DNA of 23,766 bases. Source: a virus. The stretch is taken from positions 1 through 23,766 of IMG/VR virus record IMGVR_UViG_3300021425_000193; one strand, 5' to 3'. Below are positions 7,446 through 15,092 of the stretch, in pieces. The notes under the pieces were generated by a model. It was not told the origin of the DNA. It ran no database searches and saw only the letters and a program-made list of their open reading frames with translations. Position 1 is the first letter of the stretch; each line of letters opens with the position of its first letter. Both the position numbers and the translations under genes were made by a program.

Positions 7446-7895
7446 ATGGCAGTAAGAAGAAGCTTTTCGGTAGAAGACACTAATCTCAATAACACTTCGG
7501 TTATTGTTGCGTCTAGACCTGAAAACTACTCTGACATCGACTTGACTCTGGACACTAAACCTTCCGGAGACATCTTCAAGAAGACAGACGCTGCCTCAGT
7601 CAAGCAGTCTATTAAGAATATCCTGCTGACTAATCACGGTGAAAAGCCTTATGATTACTTTTTTGGAGCAAACTTAGCATCCTATCTGTTTGAACTCAAT
7701 GATCCTAGTATCGTGAGAGAGATGGAAAAGGACATTAAGTTCGCTGTAGAGAACTATGAACCGAGAGCTGAGATTCTAGAGATCCAAGTGATCAACAACA
7801 TTGATGTAAATGATGTAAGAGTTGTTGTAAAGTTTAAAATTATTTCTACAGATGAGGTTGTTGTTCTTACGACTTCCCTTACAAGGATCAAATAA
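7446..7895 (+). CDS. gp25: Baseplate wedge protein gp25
   Basis: 149 residues, close to T4 gp25 (132) and to the GPW/gp25 family, whose lysozyme-like-sized fold binds the gp6 dimer and helps initiate sheath assembly. Family marks are DLTLDTKPSGDIFKKTDAAS ('F..n..tGDi....d..aVkqSI.NLLLT..GErpf'), SVKQSIKNILLTNHGEKPYD, FFGANLASYLFELNDP and a C-terminal strand pair ending VVLTTSLTRIK; the ILLTNHGEKPYDYFFG stretch is the core signature. It is the first gene after the late promoter at 7414 and is followed two bases later by gp6. A weak AAGG at 7433-7436 is the only visible ribosome site. Confidence 0.92.
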   Translation: MAVRRSFSVEDTNLNNTSVIVASRPENYSDIDLTLDTKPSGDIFKKTDAASVKQSIKNILLTNHGEKPYDYFFGANLASYLFELNDPSIVREMEKDIKFAVENYEPRAEILEIQVINNIDVNDVRVVVKFKIISTDEVVVLTTSLTRIK

Positions 7896-7897
7896 CA

Positions 7898-9772
7898 ATG
7901 GCACTACCAGCAAAGCAGACCATACATACTTCAAGCTTAGACTTTGATAACATCAAGGCGAGCATCAAGGAGTACTTAAACGGTCAGACAGAGTTTCAAG
8001 ATTACGACTTTGAAGGGTCTGGTCTCTCTGTACTACTTGATGTACTGGCCTTCAACACTCATCAGAACGCGCTGCTGGCCAACTTTGGATTGAATGAGTC
8101 TTTTCTGACAACTGCTCAGACACGATCAAGCATGATCAATCACGCCCTAAACTTAGGATACGTACCTAGATCTAAGTCTGGCGCAAAGGCTACGGTGAAC
8201 CTCTCGGTCAATCTTGCAGGCGTGTCTCCTAAACCAGCAACCATCACTATTCCAGAATTTACTTCTTTCACATCCGTAGTTGATGGTGTAACGTATACCT
8301 TCTACACTCTAGATGAGTACATCGGATATGACAGGACCGGCACAGGAATCTATACCTTTGAGGTCAAGTCCGGAGATAAGAACATCGTTATCTCTGAAGG
8401 CCAACTTAAGACTAAGACGTTCAAGTGTAATGACGCTGCAGAGAGACAGGTGTATGTCATTCCTGACAAGAACTTAGACATCTCTACACTCAGCGTAACG
8501 GTGTTCGACTCCCCTACATCCGAAGAGTTCGAGATCTATGAGAGAAACAACGACATTAAAGAGTACAACGAAGATACCAAGCTGTTCTTACCGGTAGAGA
8601 CATATAACGGGTTCTATGAGATCAGCTTTGGTGACGGACAAGCAACGGGACGAGCTCCAGTTCCAGGTAACGTTATCAAGGCACAATACCTTGCATCTAA
8701 CGGAGTCGCTGCTAATACTGCAAACGTGTTCAGCCCAACAGATCAGATTGAAATCAACTCTCAGTCCTACAACATTATCGTGACTACAGTATCTAGAGCA
8801 GGTCTAGGTGCAGAGAAAGAATCAGTGGAGTCTATCAGGAACAACGCCCCGTTAAATCTTCTGACTTCATCCAGATTGGTTACTTCTGGAGATTATAGAA
8901 CTATCATTCAGTCTCGTATTCCTGGAATCAAGTCTGTAAACGCCTGGGGTGGAGAGGATAATGTTCCGGCAAAGTACGGTAAGGTTCTCGTGTCTCTCAT
9001 CTTTGAAGATGATGTTGATGCAACTCAGAAGGCTTTGATTCAAAACACTATTACTGAAGACATTACAGACAACCTTTCAATCATCTCAGTTGGGATGGAG
9101 TTTGTGGACCCGACATTTACATACTTAAACACTATCACTGAAGTTAAGTATGACGAGTCCTTGACAAACCGAACTCCTCAAAGTATTGAGAACTTAGTAA
9201 AGACTAATGTATCGACATTCTTTAATAATAACTTAGGTAAGTTTAATGATGTCTTTAGAAAGTCAAAGCTGACTACTTCTATTGACAACACTGACAATGC
9301 TATCTTATCTTCAAACGTATCGATTGAGATGGAGTCAAGATTTAATCCTGTCATTAATCCTAATACTAATCAAATCGTTTCTTCGGATTACGAGATCTCA
9401 TTTGTAAATCAGATCTCACAACCGACTTCTTCTGCTCCTGTAGTTAAGAGTGACTTCTTTACATTTAAGGGTGTACTCTGTAATATTCAGAACAAGCTTG
9501 GATCAACTAAGCTGCAGATCTTTGATCAAGAAGGCAAGATCCGACAGGACAATGTTGGCGAGTATGTACCTGATTCCGGTAAAGTGAAGCTCAAAGGCTT
9601 TACTCCAGTGTCTATCTCAAGTGGAAACTCTTTCTTAAAGATTAAAGCTACTCCAAAAAATGATTCTACTATCAAGCCTTTAAGAAACAACGTTGTTACT
9701 TTAGGTGAAAACTTAGTTACTGCAGTGGCTGATGTAGATGCTGCTAACTCTACAGTAGGTACAACTGACTAA
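7898..9772 (+). CDS. gp6: Baseplate wedge protein gp6 (baseplate J-like)
   Basis: 624 residues, similar to T4 gp6 (660), which dimerises to form the continuous inner ring of the baseplate. The N-terminal part has the family signature: SLDFDNIKASIKEYLN, FQDYDFEGSGLSVLLDVLAF, NTHQNALLANFGLNESFLTT, AQTRSSMINHALNLGYVPRS. A middle beta domain has YEISFGDGQATGRAPVPGNV ('FGDG..G..p..G..V...YL'), and the J-like helical segment follows (GAEKESVESIRNNAP, LVTSGDYRTIIQSRIPGIKS, VNAWGGEDN). The C-terminal third is Asn/Ser-rich and variable. It follows gp25 by two bases and overlaps the gp7-like gene by one base (TAATG), so gp25, gp6 and the next protein are probably made together. Confidence 0.92.
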   Translation: MALPAKQTIHTSSLDFDNIKASIKEYLNGQTEFQDYDFEGSGLSVLLDVLAFNTHQNALLANFGLNESFLTTAQTRSSMINHALNLGYVPRSKSGAKATVNLSVNLAGVSPKPATITIPEFTSFTSVVDGVTYTFYTLDEYIGYDRTGTGIYTFEVKSGDKNIVISEGQLKTKTFKCNDAAERQVYVIPDKNLDISTLSVTVFDSPTSEEFEIYERNNDIKEYNEDTKLFLPVETYNGFYEISFGDGQATGRAPVPGNVIKAQYLASNGVAANTANVFSPTDQIEINSQSYNIIVTTVSRAGLGAEKESVESIRNNAPLNLLTSSRLVTSGDYRTIIQSRIPGIKSVNAWGGEDNVPAKYGKVLVSLIFEDDVDATQKALIQNTITEDITDNLSIISVGMEFVDPTFTYLNTITEVKYDESLTNRTPQSIENLVKTNVSTFFNNNLGKFNDVFRKSKLTTSIDNTDNAILSSNVSIEMESRFNPVINPNTNQIVSSDYEISFVNQISQPTSSAPVVKSDFFTFKGVLCNIQNKLGSTKLQIFDQEGKIRQDNVGEYVPDSGKVKLKGFTPVSISSGNSFLKIKATPKNDSTIKPLRNNVVTLGENLVTAVADVDAANSTVGTTD

Positions 9773-10833
9773 TGGCTGAAACACTCGTTGATCTTGACCG
9801 CAATGACTTAATATATAATCAACCTATAGTTGATAATGTACTGCCTCAGTACTTTCAAGATCAGTATCCGCAGTTTGTCAGCCTTTTGGATAAGTACTAC
9901 GACTGGCTAAGAACGTATACAGATTCCGACGGCAGGACTCCTATAGGAGAGCTTGAGGATATTGCATACCTTAAGGACAGAGAGATCACTCCGGAAAGAT
10001 TCTTAGACTTTATCTATGATGAGCTTACAGTTGGTTTGTCCTCAGATAACTTTACTCAGTCTAGATTCTTTGCTAAGTTCTTGCCATTCTTTTATAAGAC
10101 AAGAGGAACTGCAGTATCTGCTGAAGGCTTCTTAAAGTTCTTAAATGGAGATGACATCGAGCTGTCTTATCCAAAAGATCAGACCTTTGTTGTAGGTCAG
10201 TCTGAACTTGGCTCTGAATCTTTGAGGTTCATCCAAGATTCTTATTACTATCAGATCTACTCTATCCTAGTCAAGTCTCCAGTTCCTGTTTCCGAATGGA
10301 AAGATCTCTACAAGCAGTACATTCATCCTGCCGGTTGGGAGATATTCTCAGCCCTATTCATTGAAGGTATCGCTAGCAATGTAGGCATTGTAAATCCAAT
10401 GCCGACTGCTGTAGAAGAAGCCGCACCTCTCATCGTATCTAGCTTGGCTGAATTTGATGTTCAAGCGATTGGATCTAGATCCAACATCACTGCAGTTGAT
10501 GCTACTATTCAGAAGCGTATGTATGTTGACGGTGAGTACAACTACTACACTGCACAGGAAGAAATTCTGTACGATTCACCGTACAATCAGTACAATGATC
10601 TCAGTGAGCCTCTTGATCCTAACTCAAGACTGTTCAGCTCAACTGACGATCAGACTTACCTCAACTTTAACTTGGCCAACTCTGATGGAACTCACACCAT
10701 GGATGATTCCGACAGCGCCGGCGGATCGACTATCTTTACTCTTGATAGATTGAATGTCTTTAAGACTATCGACTTCTCCAACACTATTGAGACATTCGAT
10801 GAAGCCAAATTTGATTATTACAGTGACTCTTAA
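9772..10833 (+). CDS. Baseplate wedge protein in the gp7 position
   Basis: 353 residues, much shorter than T4 gp7 (1032). The N-terminal part has VDNVLPQYFQDQYPQFVSLL followed by DKYYDWLRTYTDS, EDIAYLKDREITPERFLDFI and TQSRFFAKFLPFFYKTRGTA. This 'LP.FF...YP.F..FL..YYEWL ... K...FYK.RGT..s...F' pattern recurs in proteins directly after gp6 in marine T4-like phages. Residues ~140-210 (ELSYPKDQTFVVGQSELG, YYYQIYSILVKSPVPVSEWK, KQYIHPAGWEIF) complete that core. The last ~130 residues are acidic, Tyr- and Ser-rich and look like an extended attachment arm. Order after gp6 suggests the gp7 role (connecting wedge to periphery), but I cannot show homology to T4 gp7. It is followed by a late promoter, so it ends the gp25 transcription unit. 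Confidence 0.6.
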   Translation: MAETLVDLDRNDLIYNQPIVDNVLPQYFQDQYPQFVSLLDKYYDWLRTYTDSDGRTPIGELEDIAYLKDREITPERFLDFIYDELTVGLSSDNFTQSRFFAKFLPFFYKTRGTAVSAEGFLKFLNGDDIELSYPKDQTFVVGQSELGSESLRFIQDSYYYQIYSILVKSPVPVSEWKDLYKQYIHPAGWEIFSALFIEGIASNVGIVNPMPTAVEEAAPLIVSSLAEFDVQAIGSRSNITAVDATIQKRMYVDGEYNYYTAQEEILYDSPYNQYNDLSEPLDPNSRLFSSTDDQTYLNFNLANSDGTHTMDDSDSAGGSTIFTLDRLNVFKTIDFSNTIETFDEAKFDYYSDS

Positions 10834-10846
10834 CTCAACATGTTGT

Positions 10847-10854
10847 TATAAATA
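10847..10854 (+). promoter_or_regulatory. T4-type late promoter upstream of the tail-fibre cassette
   Basis: A perfect TATAAATA in the 52-base gap after the gp7-like gene, 31 bases before the fibre ATG at 10886. A second AT-rich TATAAAAG lies at 10866-10873 but departs from the consensus. Confidence 0.8.
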
Positions 10855-10885
10855 ATTTAAACACTTATAAAAGGTCTCCTCTCAA

Positions 10886-12667
10886 ATGCCTTTAACATAT
10901 TTAGATTCAGACTACATTCTTGATCGCGGTCTTATCGCCAACGATAACCTGGGTGATACTTTACGTGAGGCTGCCTTTAAGATCAATAACAACTTTGAAG
11001 ATCTGGACTCTGCAATCAACCTAGTGGCAACCACTCCTTTAGGTACCACTTCAAAGTACTCGGTTGCCCTTAATCTTCTTGACTCTGTAGGTAGAGCCGG
11101 AACGCTCCTTACAGATCGTCTGGGTGTAGGTGATCCTGTCTACTACGATACTTCTTCCGGGCTATGGACGGGTGCATATGCAGACTCCGAAAGATATGCA
11201 ACTCACGTTATTGTAAGGTATCGCTCCATCGACAGTGATCAGATCTTTGAGATTGCAAGTACCGGCACGTTTGATCTGGACTCAGACAGCGCATCTCCTA
11301 CTCTGACTGCAAACAGAGAGTATTACTTACCTGACTCTGCAGGTGGAGCTCCGTCCACTGTAAAGCCTCTGAGCGGTGATTATCAAGAGCTCTACTACGC
11401 TCTTGACTCCGACACCATCGATGTAAATATTGGCACTCATAGTGAGCGTAGAGTATACTTCGAGCAGGTACCTAGTATTTCTGGAGGGCAAACACTCCTT
11501 TCTGGATTAGATTCAGTGAATGTATCTGATCTTGACGTCTATAAGAACGGTATACTTCTTTCTAAGTCTCTTGACTATGTGGTCAACAGCGAGACTCAAA
11601 TCACAATGATTACTTCTCTTGATGATTCAGATATTGTAAGAGTCAGATCAAATACCAGCGAAAGGGTGGCTTCTTCAGGTGGTGGAGGTGCAACTATCCT
11701 TTCTGATGGATCAGATATCGGCGTTTCATATGGAGTAGGCGGCCAGTCAGTTACACTTAGCTTTGACAGTGCAGCGTATGTTAAAGCTGGGGCAGCTGGT
11801 CAGCCAAATGGTGTTGCGCAGCTGAATGCTTCAAGTGTAGTTCCAGTAGCTCAGATTCCTAATCCAGTTCCAAATGCAACTAATGCAACCTTTGCGACTA
11901 GCGCGACTAACGCTGACAGCGCCAATTTTGCGACGACTGCAGGAACAGCTACAAATGCTACTAACGCTACGAATGCCGACAGCGCGGGGCAGGCTACAAA
12001 GTGGACCATTGCTAGAACCATTACTTTCGGTGGAGACTTAACCGGAAGCTTCAGTATAGATGGTTCTCAAGATGTAACGGCCAGCGCGACAGTCTCTGGC
12101 AGCGGATCGGGTGGATTTGTATCTGGAACTAAGATGCTCTTCCAGCAGGCTGCCGCTCCGACCGGCTGGACTATTGACACTACTCATAACAACAAGGCAC
12201 TGAGAATCGTAAATGGAACCGTGACTCCTAGCAGCGGAGGGTCAGTTGCCTTTACTACAGCATTTGCATCTTCTAGAACGGTGTCCGGATCTGTTGGTGG
12301 AACTTCCTTGACAGAGGCTCAACTGCCATCACATGACCACGGAGATGGAAATCTTTCAATCAGCAATCACTCCCATGATATGGATGACGCATCGCAGGGT
12401 ATCACTAACTTCAATGTGTCAGTCAACGCTAATACTATTGGAGTGAACACCACCTCTGGTCCTTTTACCGCACTCTCCGGCATTTCTTCCGTAAACGTCA
12501 ATAGCGTAAGCAGGTTAGGGAACAGCATGAATACCGGTAACCAATCTGCGAATATCAGTGGTAATACAGGCAATGCTGGATCCGGAAACACCCACACTCA
12601 CTCTTGGTCCGGTAGCGTCAACGTTGGTGTACAGTATGTAGATTTTATCATTTGCACTAAAACTTAA
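10886..12667 (+). CDS. Tail fibre with collar-type, His-rich receptor-binding tip
   Basis: 593 residues. Residues ~17-45 (ANDNLGDTLREAAFKINNNF) are the 'ND..GD.LR.A..KIN.NF' module seen at the start of many marine-phage tail-fibre proteins, here also in the gene at 14646. A beta-rich body follows. Then comes an Ala/Asn/Thr/Asp repeat stretch (NATNATFATSATNADSANFA, TNATNATNADSAGQA) leading into a phage-fibre repeat (WTIARTITFGGDLTGSFSID). From M417 (MLFQQAAAPTGWTID) the C-terminal domain is of the collar type found at the tips of T4 gp12-like and gp37-like fibres, with EAQLPSHDHGDG, ISNHSHDMDD, THTHSW and a final VQYVDFIICTKT. The clustered His residues could bind metal in the trimer, as in gp12. 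It is the first gene of the cassette after the late promoter; its ribosome site is weak (AAAAGG at 10869-10874). Confidence 0.85.
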   Translation: MPLTYLDSDYILDRGLIANDNLGDTLREAAFKINNNFEDLDSAINLVATTPLGTTSKYSVALNLLDSVGRAGTLLTDRLGVGDPVYYDTSSGLWTGAYADSERYATHVIVRYRSIDSDQIFEIASTGTFDLDSDSASPTLTANREYYLPDSAGGAPSTVKPLSGDYQELYYALDSDTIDVNIGTHSERRVYFEQVPSISGGQTLLSGLDSVNVSDLDVYKNGILLSKSLDYVVNSETQITMITSLDDSDIVRVRSNTSERVASSGGGGATILSDGSDIGVSYGVGGQSVTLSFDSAAYVKAGAAGQPNGVAQLNASSVVPVAQIPNPVPNATNATFATSATNADSANFATTAGTATNATNATNADSAGQATKWTIARTITFGGDLTGSFSIDGSQDVTASATVSGSGSGGFVSGTKMLFQQAAAPTGWTIDTTHNNKALRIVNGTVTPSSGGSVAFTTAFASSRTVSGSVGGTSLTEAQLPSHDHGDGNLSISNHSHDMDDASQGITNFNVSVNANTIGVNTTSGPFTALSGISSVNVNSVSRLGNSMNTGNQSANISGNTGNAGSGNTHTHSWSGSVNVGVQYVDFIICTKT

Positions 12668-12680
12668 CATGGAGAATTGA

Positions 12681-12995
12681 ATGAAGCACCAGCCAAAACA
12701 GAATTGCCCTTTGAATAAGTTTAAACCATGCAAGCAGTTTGATTGTGGATGGTACATTCAGGTAAGAGGAGTAGATCCGAACACTGGACAAGAGGTTGAT
12801 GATTGGGGATGTGCCATGCAGTGGCTCCCAGTCCTTATGATTGAGAATTCTAGTAGACAAAGAGAGACTGCAGCTTCAGTCCAGTCCTTTAGAAATGAAG
12901 TTGTAAGTATTAATGAAGCAAACGCACTTCTAGCGTTTCAAGAACAAAACAAGAAAGAGCAGCCACCTAAGCTGATCGATAGTAAAGAGGAATAG
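12681..12995 (+). CDS. Conserved Cys-containing phage protein of unknown function
   Basis: 104 residues. The first half has four Cys in a compact pattern: NCPLNKFKPCKQFDCGWYIQ and DDWGCAMQWLPVLMIENSSR (C-x7-C-x5-C, then C about 28 residues later), which could hold a metal or Fe-S cluster or form disulphides. The second half is predicted helical and polar (ETAASVQSFRNEVVSINEAN), ending in a Lys/Glu-rich tail. I recognise the 'CPLNKF-PCKQFDCGW' and 'WGCAM-WLP-L-IEN' style from hypothetical proteins near tail-fibre genes of marine and other T4-like phages, but no function is known to me. It lies 13 bases after the fibre gene with GGAGA at 12671-12675 as its ribosome site, so it is probably co-expressed with the fibre. 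Confidence 0.75.
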   Translation: MKHQPKQNCPLNKFKPCKQFDCGWYIQVRGVDPNTGQEVDDWGCAMQWLPVLMIENSSRQRETAASVQSFRNEVVSINEANALLAFQEQNKKEQPPKLIDSKEE

Positions 12996-13000
12996 AACGG

Positions 13001-13186
13001 ATGTCAAGAGCTAATGATCTAGCATCACTTATTAAGAGCGGTACTGGGATTGATTCTGATGGAGTCGGCATTGGTGCTATCTCTGAGCAGAAGATTAAGA
13101 ACGGCGCAGTAACAGCTCAGAAGCTGGCGCCGGGAGCGGCAGCAACTACAGGTAAAGCGATCGCTATGTCGATCGTATTTGGATAA
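13001..13186 (+). CDS. Small fibre-like structural protein (61 residues)
   Basis: Short frame preceded by AGAGG (12986-12990) and starting five bases after the previous stop. The sequence is Gly/Ala/Ile-rich: IGAISEQKIKNGAVTAQKLA (residues ~23-43) has the 'I...I.NGAVT..KLA.GA' style that appears as a repeat or terminal segment in tail fibres, followed by TGKAIAMSIVFG. It could be a fibre-tip or joining peptide made as a separate chain, or a broken-off end of an ancestral fibre. It is embedded between two convincing genes with correct spacing, which supports translation. No other function is visible. Confidence 0.6.
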   Translation: MSRANDLASLIKSGTGIDSDGVGIGAISEQKIKNGAVTAQKLAPGAAATTGKAIAMSIVFG

Positions 13187-13188
13187 TT

Positions 13189-13195
13189 AAGGAGA
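13189..13195 (+). promoter_or_regulatory. Near-perfect Shine-Dalgarno for the 128-residue structural protein
   Basis: AAGGAGA seven bases before the ATG at 13203 is the best ribosome binding site I see in the window. It predicts high expression of that protein and settles its start. Confidence 0.75.
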
Positions 13196-13202
13196 GTAAC
13201 CA

Positions 13203-13589
13203 ATGGCAGCGCCAAACATTGTCAACGTATCTAGTATCTACGGCAGCACTGTAGGGAAAAATATTAATAATACTGCAGACTCTGACGTCACAGTCTTAGA
13301 AGGTCGTGCTAATAAAGTCTTAAAGGTGAACATTATTCGTGCAGCCAACGTTCATCCTACTGAGAACGACAGCCTGACGATTAACTTTGTTGACTCTGCC
13401 TCCAACTCATTTTCTCTCGTGCAAGACATGGAGATTGCAATCCGTCAGGCTTTACCTGCGCTGGAAGGAAGCATCTATCTTTCTGAAAGTGATAAAATTA
13501 CAATGAGAAGATTAAACAACGGTAACCTTGCATCTGACTCTGCAACTATTCACGGCATCATTTCATTTGAAGAGCTGGATGACGCATAA
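13203..13589 (+). CDS. Small virion structural protein, marine-phage type
   Basis: 128 residues, all-beta in appearance with no Cys or membrane segment. The start MAAPNIVNVSSIYGSTVGKN, the middle NKVLKVNIIRAANVHPTEND, and the end ALEGSIYLSESDKITMRRLN plus HGIISFEELDDA match a style of small structural protein I know from marine T4-like phages ('MAAPNIVNV..I.GKT...', 'KV.KVNS...ANV', 'IYL.EGD.L.......L......YEEI'). Those proteins are found near tail-fibre genes; the exact location in the virion is not known to me. A strong ribosome site suggests many copies. The stop overlaps the propeller gene start by one base, so the two are probably coupled and may be partners. Confidence 0.7.
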   Translation: MAAPNIVNVSSIYGSTVGKNINNTADSDVTVLEGRANKVLKVNIIRAANVHPTENDSLTINFVDSASNSFSLVQDMEIAIRQALPALEGSIYLSESDKITMRRLNNGNLASDSATIHGIISFEELDDA

Positions 13590-14611
13590 TGGGACGTAAC
13601 TCTCAACTCAATGGGGGATTTAATTTAGGCTCTCCTATGGTCTACAACGAAGCTCTTAGAGAACCTAGTTTTGCTTCAGTCGGAACAAGACACCGTAGAT
13701 CTACGAGATTTCTTCCAGGAAAAGATTGGGCATACTACAATGGCCTGACTTCAGACACTACAGTCAATGCAAATAACGAATTGACATTAACACCAGATCT
13801 TGGAGATTCTTTCGGAATCCACATGGCATATGATGGAAGTCGGTTTTTGATGTTAGATGAAAACACTGGAACCGACACTGTTAAAGTTTATGTGCTGTCA
13901 ACTCCATACGATATTTCAACTGCAACTGAAGTTGTAGGTAACAGATTTACATCTTCTATAACTAACGGCTCGTGTTCTCTTTGGGCTAGCCCAGACGGAA
14001 CGCGTCTTTCTATTTCAACAAATGATAACAGTACTGGCGCAGAAAGAATTCGGACATATACGACTACAACTCCTTGGGATTTTTCTACTGTAACTAATAC
14101 TGGAGCGACGTCGCTGGGTAACATCAACACACATGGACATTCATGGACCAGCGATGGGAGATATGTTGTAGTTGCGGCAAACACGGTAGGTAGTTACAAT
14201 ACTACTAGTAATGCTTTAATTCTATTTGGTCCTACTTCTACTCCATATGAGTTTGGTGCAACTACAGTGGCGACTTATCAAGAAGCAAGTATGCTTGCTT
14301 TAACCAACGCTAGCCCAGTAGGAAACGTCGCGACACCTGAAGGGGTGCACATTTCAGATGATGGAAGAAAAATTCTGACGCTTGATAGTAGCGCAGGTCG
14401 TATTAATGAATTTACTATGTCTACTCCATTTGATCTTTCAACGCTGTCTGTCTCCGATTCAGCTTGGCTAGCGCGAAGTACAACTTCCTCTTTATATATT
14501 GAAAGAGACATGTCTGTTAAGGCTGATGGAACAAGGATCTGGGTGAGTGGAAATTATCAAGATGTATATCATTATATTACTGGCGGGAGCCAGAATCAGC
14601 TCAAACCTTAA
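13589..14611 (+). CDS. Beta-propeller virion-associated protein, likely receptor-binding accessory
   Basis: 340 residues. Five repeats end in a 'DG.R' turn followed by a hydrophobic strand: YDGSRFLMLD (81-90), SPDGTRLSIS (134-143), TSDGRYVVVA (187-196), SDDGRKILTL (256-265) and KADGTRIWVS (311-320). Between them lie four copies of a '[ST]TP[YWF][DE]' element: STPYDIS (104), TTPWDFS (160), STPYEFG (217) and STPFDLS (278). This is the layout of a bladed beta-propeller of about 53-69 residues per blade, and similar 'STPYDISTAT' repeats occur in phage tail proteins. Residues 1-40 (MGRNSQLNGGFNLGSPMVYN, then basic RHRRSTR) may be the attachment part. Isoleucine is written mainly ATT (9 of 13), against mostly ATC in gp6, which suggests separate acquisition. 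Role in host binding is inferred from the neighbouring fibre genes. Confidence 0.72.
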   Translation: MGRNSQLNGGFNLGSPMVYNEALREPSFASVGTRHRRSTRFLPGKDWAYYNGLTSDTTVNANNELTLTPDLGDSFGIHMAYDGSRFLMLDENTGTDTVKVYVLSTPYDISTATEVVGNRFTSSITNGSCSLWASPDGTRLSISTNDNSTGAERIRTYTTTTPWDFSTVTNTGATSLGNINTHGHSWTSDGRYVVVAANTVGSYNTTSNALILFGPTSTPYEFGATTVATYQEASMLALTNASPVGNVATPEGVHISDDGRKILTLDSSAGRINEFTMSTPFDLSTLSVSDSAWLARSTTSSLYIERDMSVKADGTRIWVSGNYQDVYHYITGGSQNQLKP

Positions 14612-14617
14612 TAAATA
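14610..14617 (+). promoter_or_regulatory. Possible weak late promoter (one mismatch)
   Basis: AATAAATA differs from the T4 late box TATAAATA at the first base. It overlaps the stop codon of the propeller gene and lies 29 bases before the ATG at 14646, a placement like that of the three perfect boxes. Confidence 0.4.
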
Positions 14618-14645
14618 AACAAAAGAATTATTAGAGTTAGGAAAC

Positions 14646-15080
14646 ATGGTTCGACAAATTATTTCAACAGGAACTACAGCAAATGACGGAACCGGAGATG
14701 ACTTAAGATCCGGAGGGATCAAGATCAATTCCAATTTCGAAGAGCTGTACACCTTTATGCCGGGTGGACTTGTTCAGAACATTACCGGGGAAGCAGTAGT
14801 TTCTCTAGACTCTAGCACATTGTATCTGTTCAACATGGACAGCACTCCTGCCGGAAGCTTTACACTTTCAGATGGAAGCTCAGTGGGAGAGATTAAGAGA
14901 ATCATCAATAAGTCTGACTCTGATGTAGATGTCTCTATTACAATCGGTTCAAGTGGACTGGCGTATCCTAAGTCCTCTACCGGTCTCACCATTACAAATA
15001 AGATCGCCTTTGATCTCATGTGGGATGGTACTGAATGGCACTTAGATAGAGACTCAGATTCAAGACTAACGATAACCTAA
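14646..15080 (+). CDS. Small tail-fibre-like structural protein with the ND-GTGD-KIN-NF module
   Basis: 144 residues. Residues ~1-38 (RQIISTGTTANDGTGDDLRS, then GGIKINSNFEELYTFM) are the same N-terminal module as in the tail fibre at 10886, and in a form closer to the common 'IxxGTTANDGTGDxLRxxxxKINxNFxELY' consensus. The rest is a compact beta domain (VVSLDSSTLYLFNMDSTPAG, SFTLSDGSSVGEIKRIINKS) ending in a conserved-looking FDLMWDGTEWHLDRDSDSR; WDGTEWHL resembles the closing strand of small phage capsid/tail decoration domains. The shared module probably directs attachment to the same baseplate site or to the same partner. A ribosome site TTAGGA lies at 14636-14641. The next gene is gp8. Confidence 0.68.
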   Translation: MVRQIISTGTTANDGTGDDLRSGGIKINSNFEELYTFMPGGLVQNITGEAVVSLDSSTLYLFNMDSTPAGSFTLSDGSSVGEIKRIINKSDSDVDVSITIGSSGLAYPKSSTGLTITNKIAFDLMWDGTEWHLDRDSDSRLTIT

Positions 15081-15092
15081 CGGATTAGATAG

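Noticed and set aside
10454-10753. 99-codon plus-strand frame inside the gp7-like gene
   Set aside because: Out-of-frame shadow with low-complexity Ser/Thr/Leu content and no upstream ribosome site.
10866-10873. TATAAAAG as a second promoter before the tail fibre
   Set aside because: Deviates from the late consensus in the core and lies too close to the start; the perfect box at 10847 explains expression.
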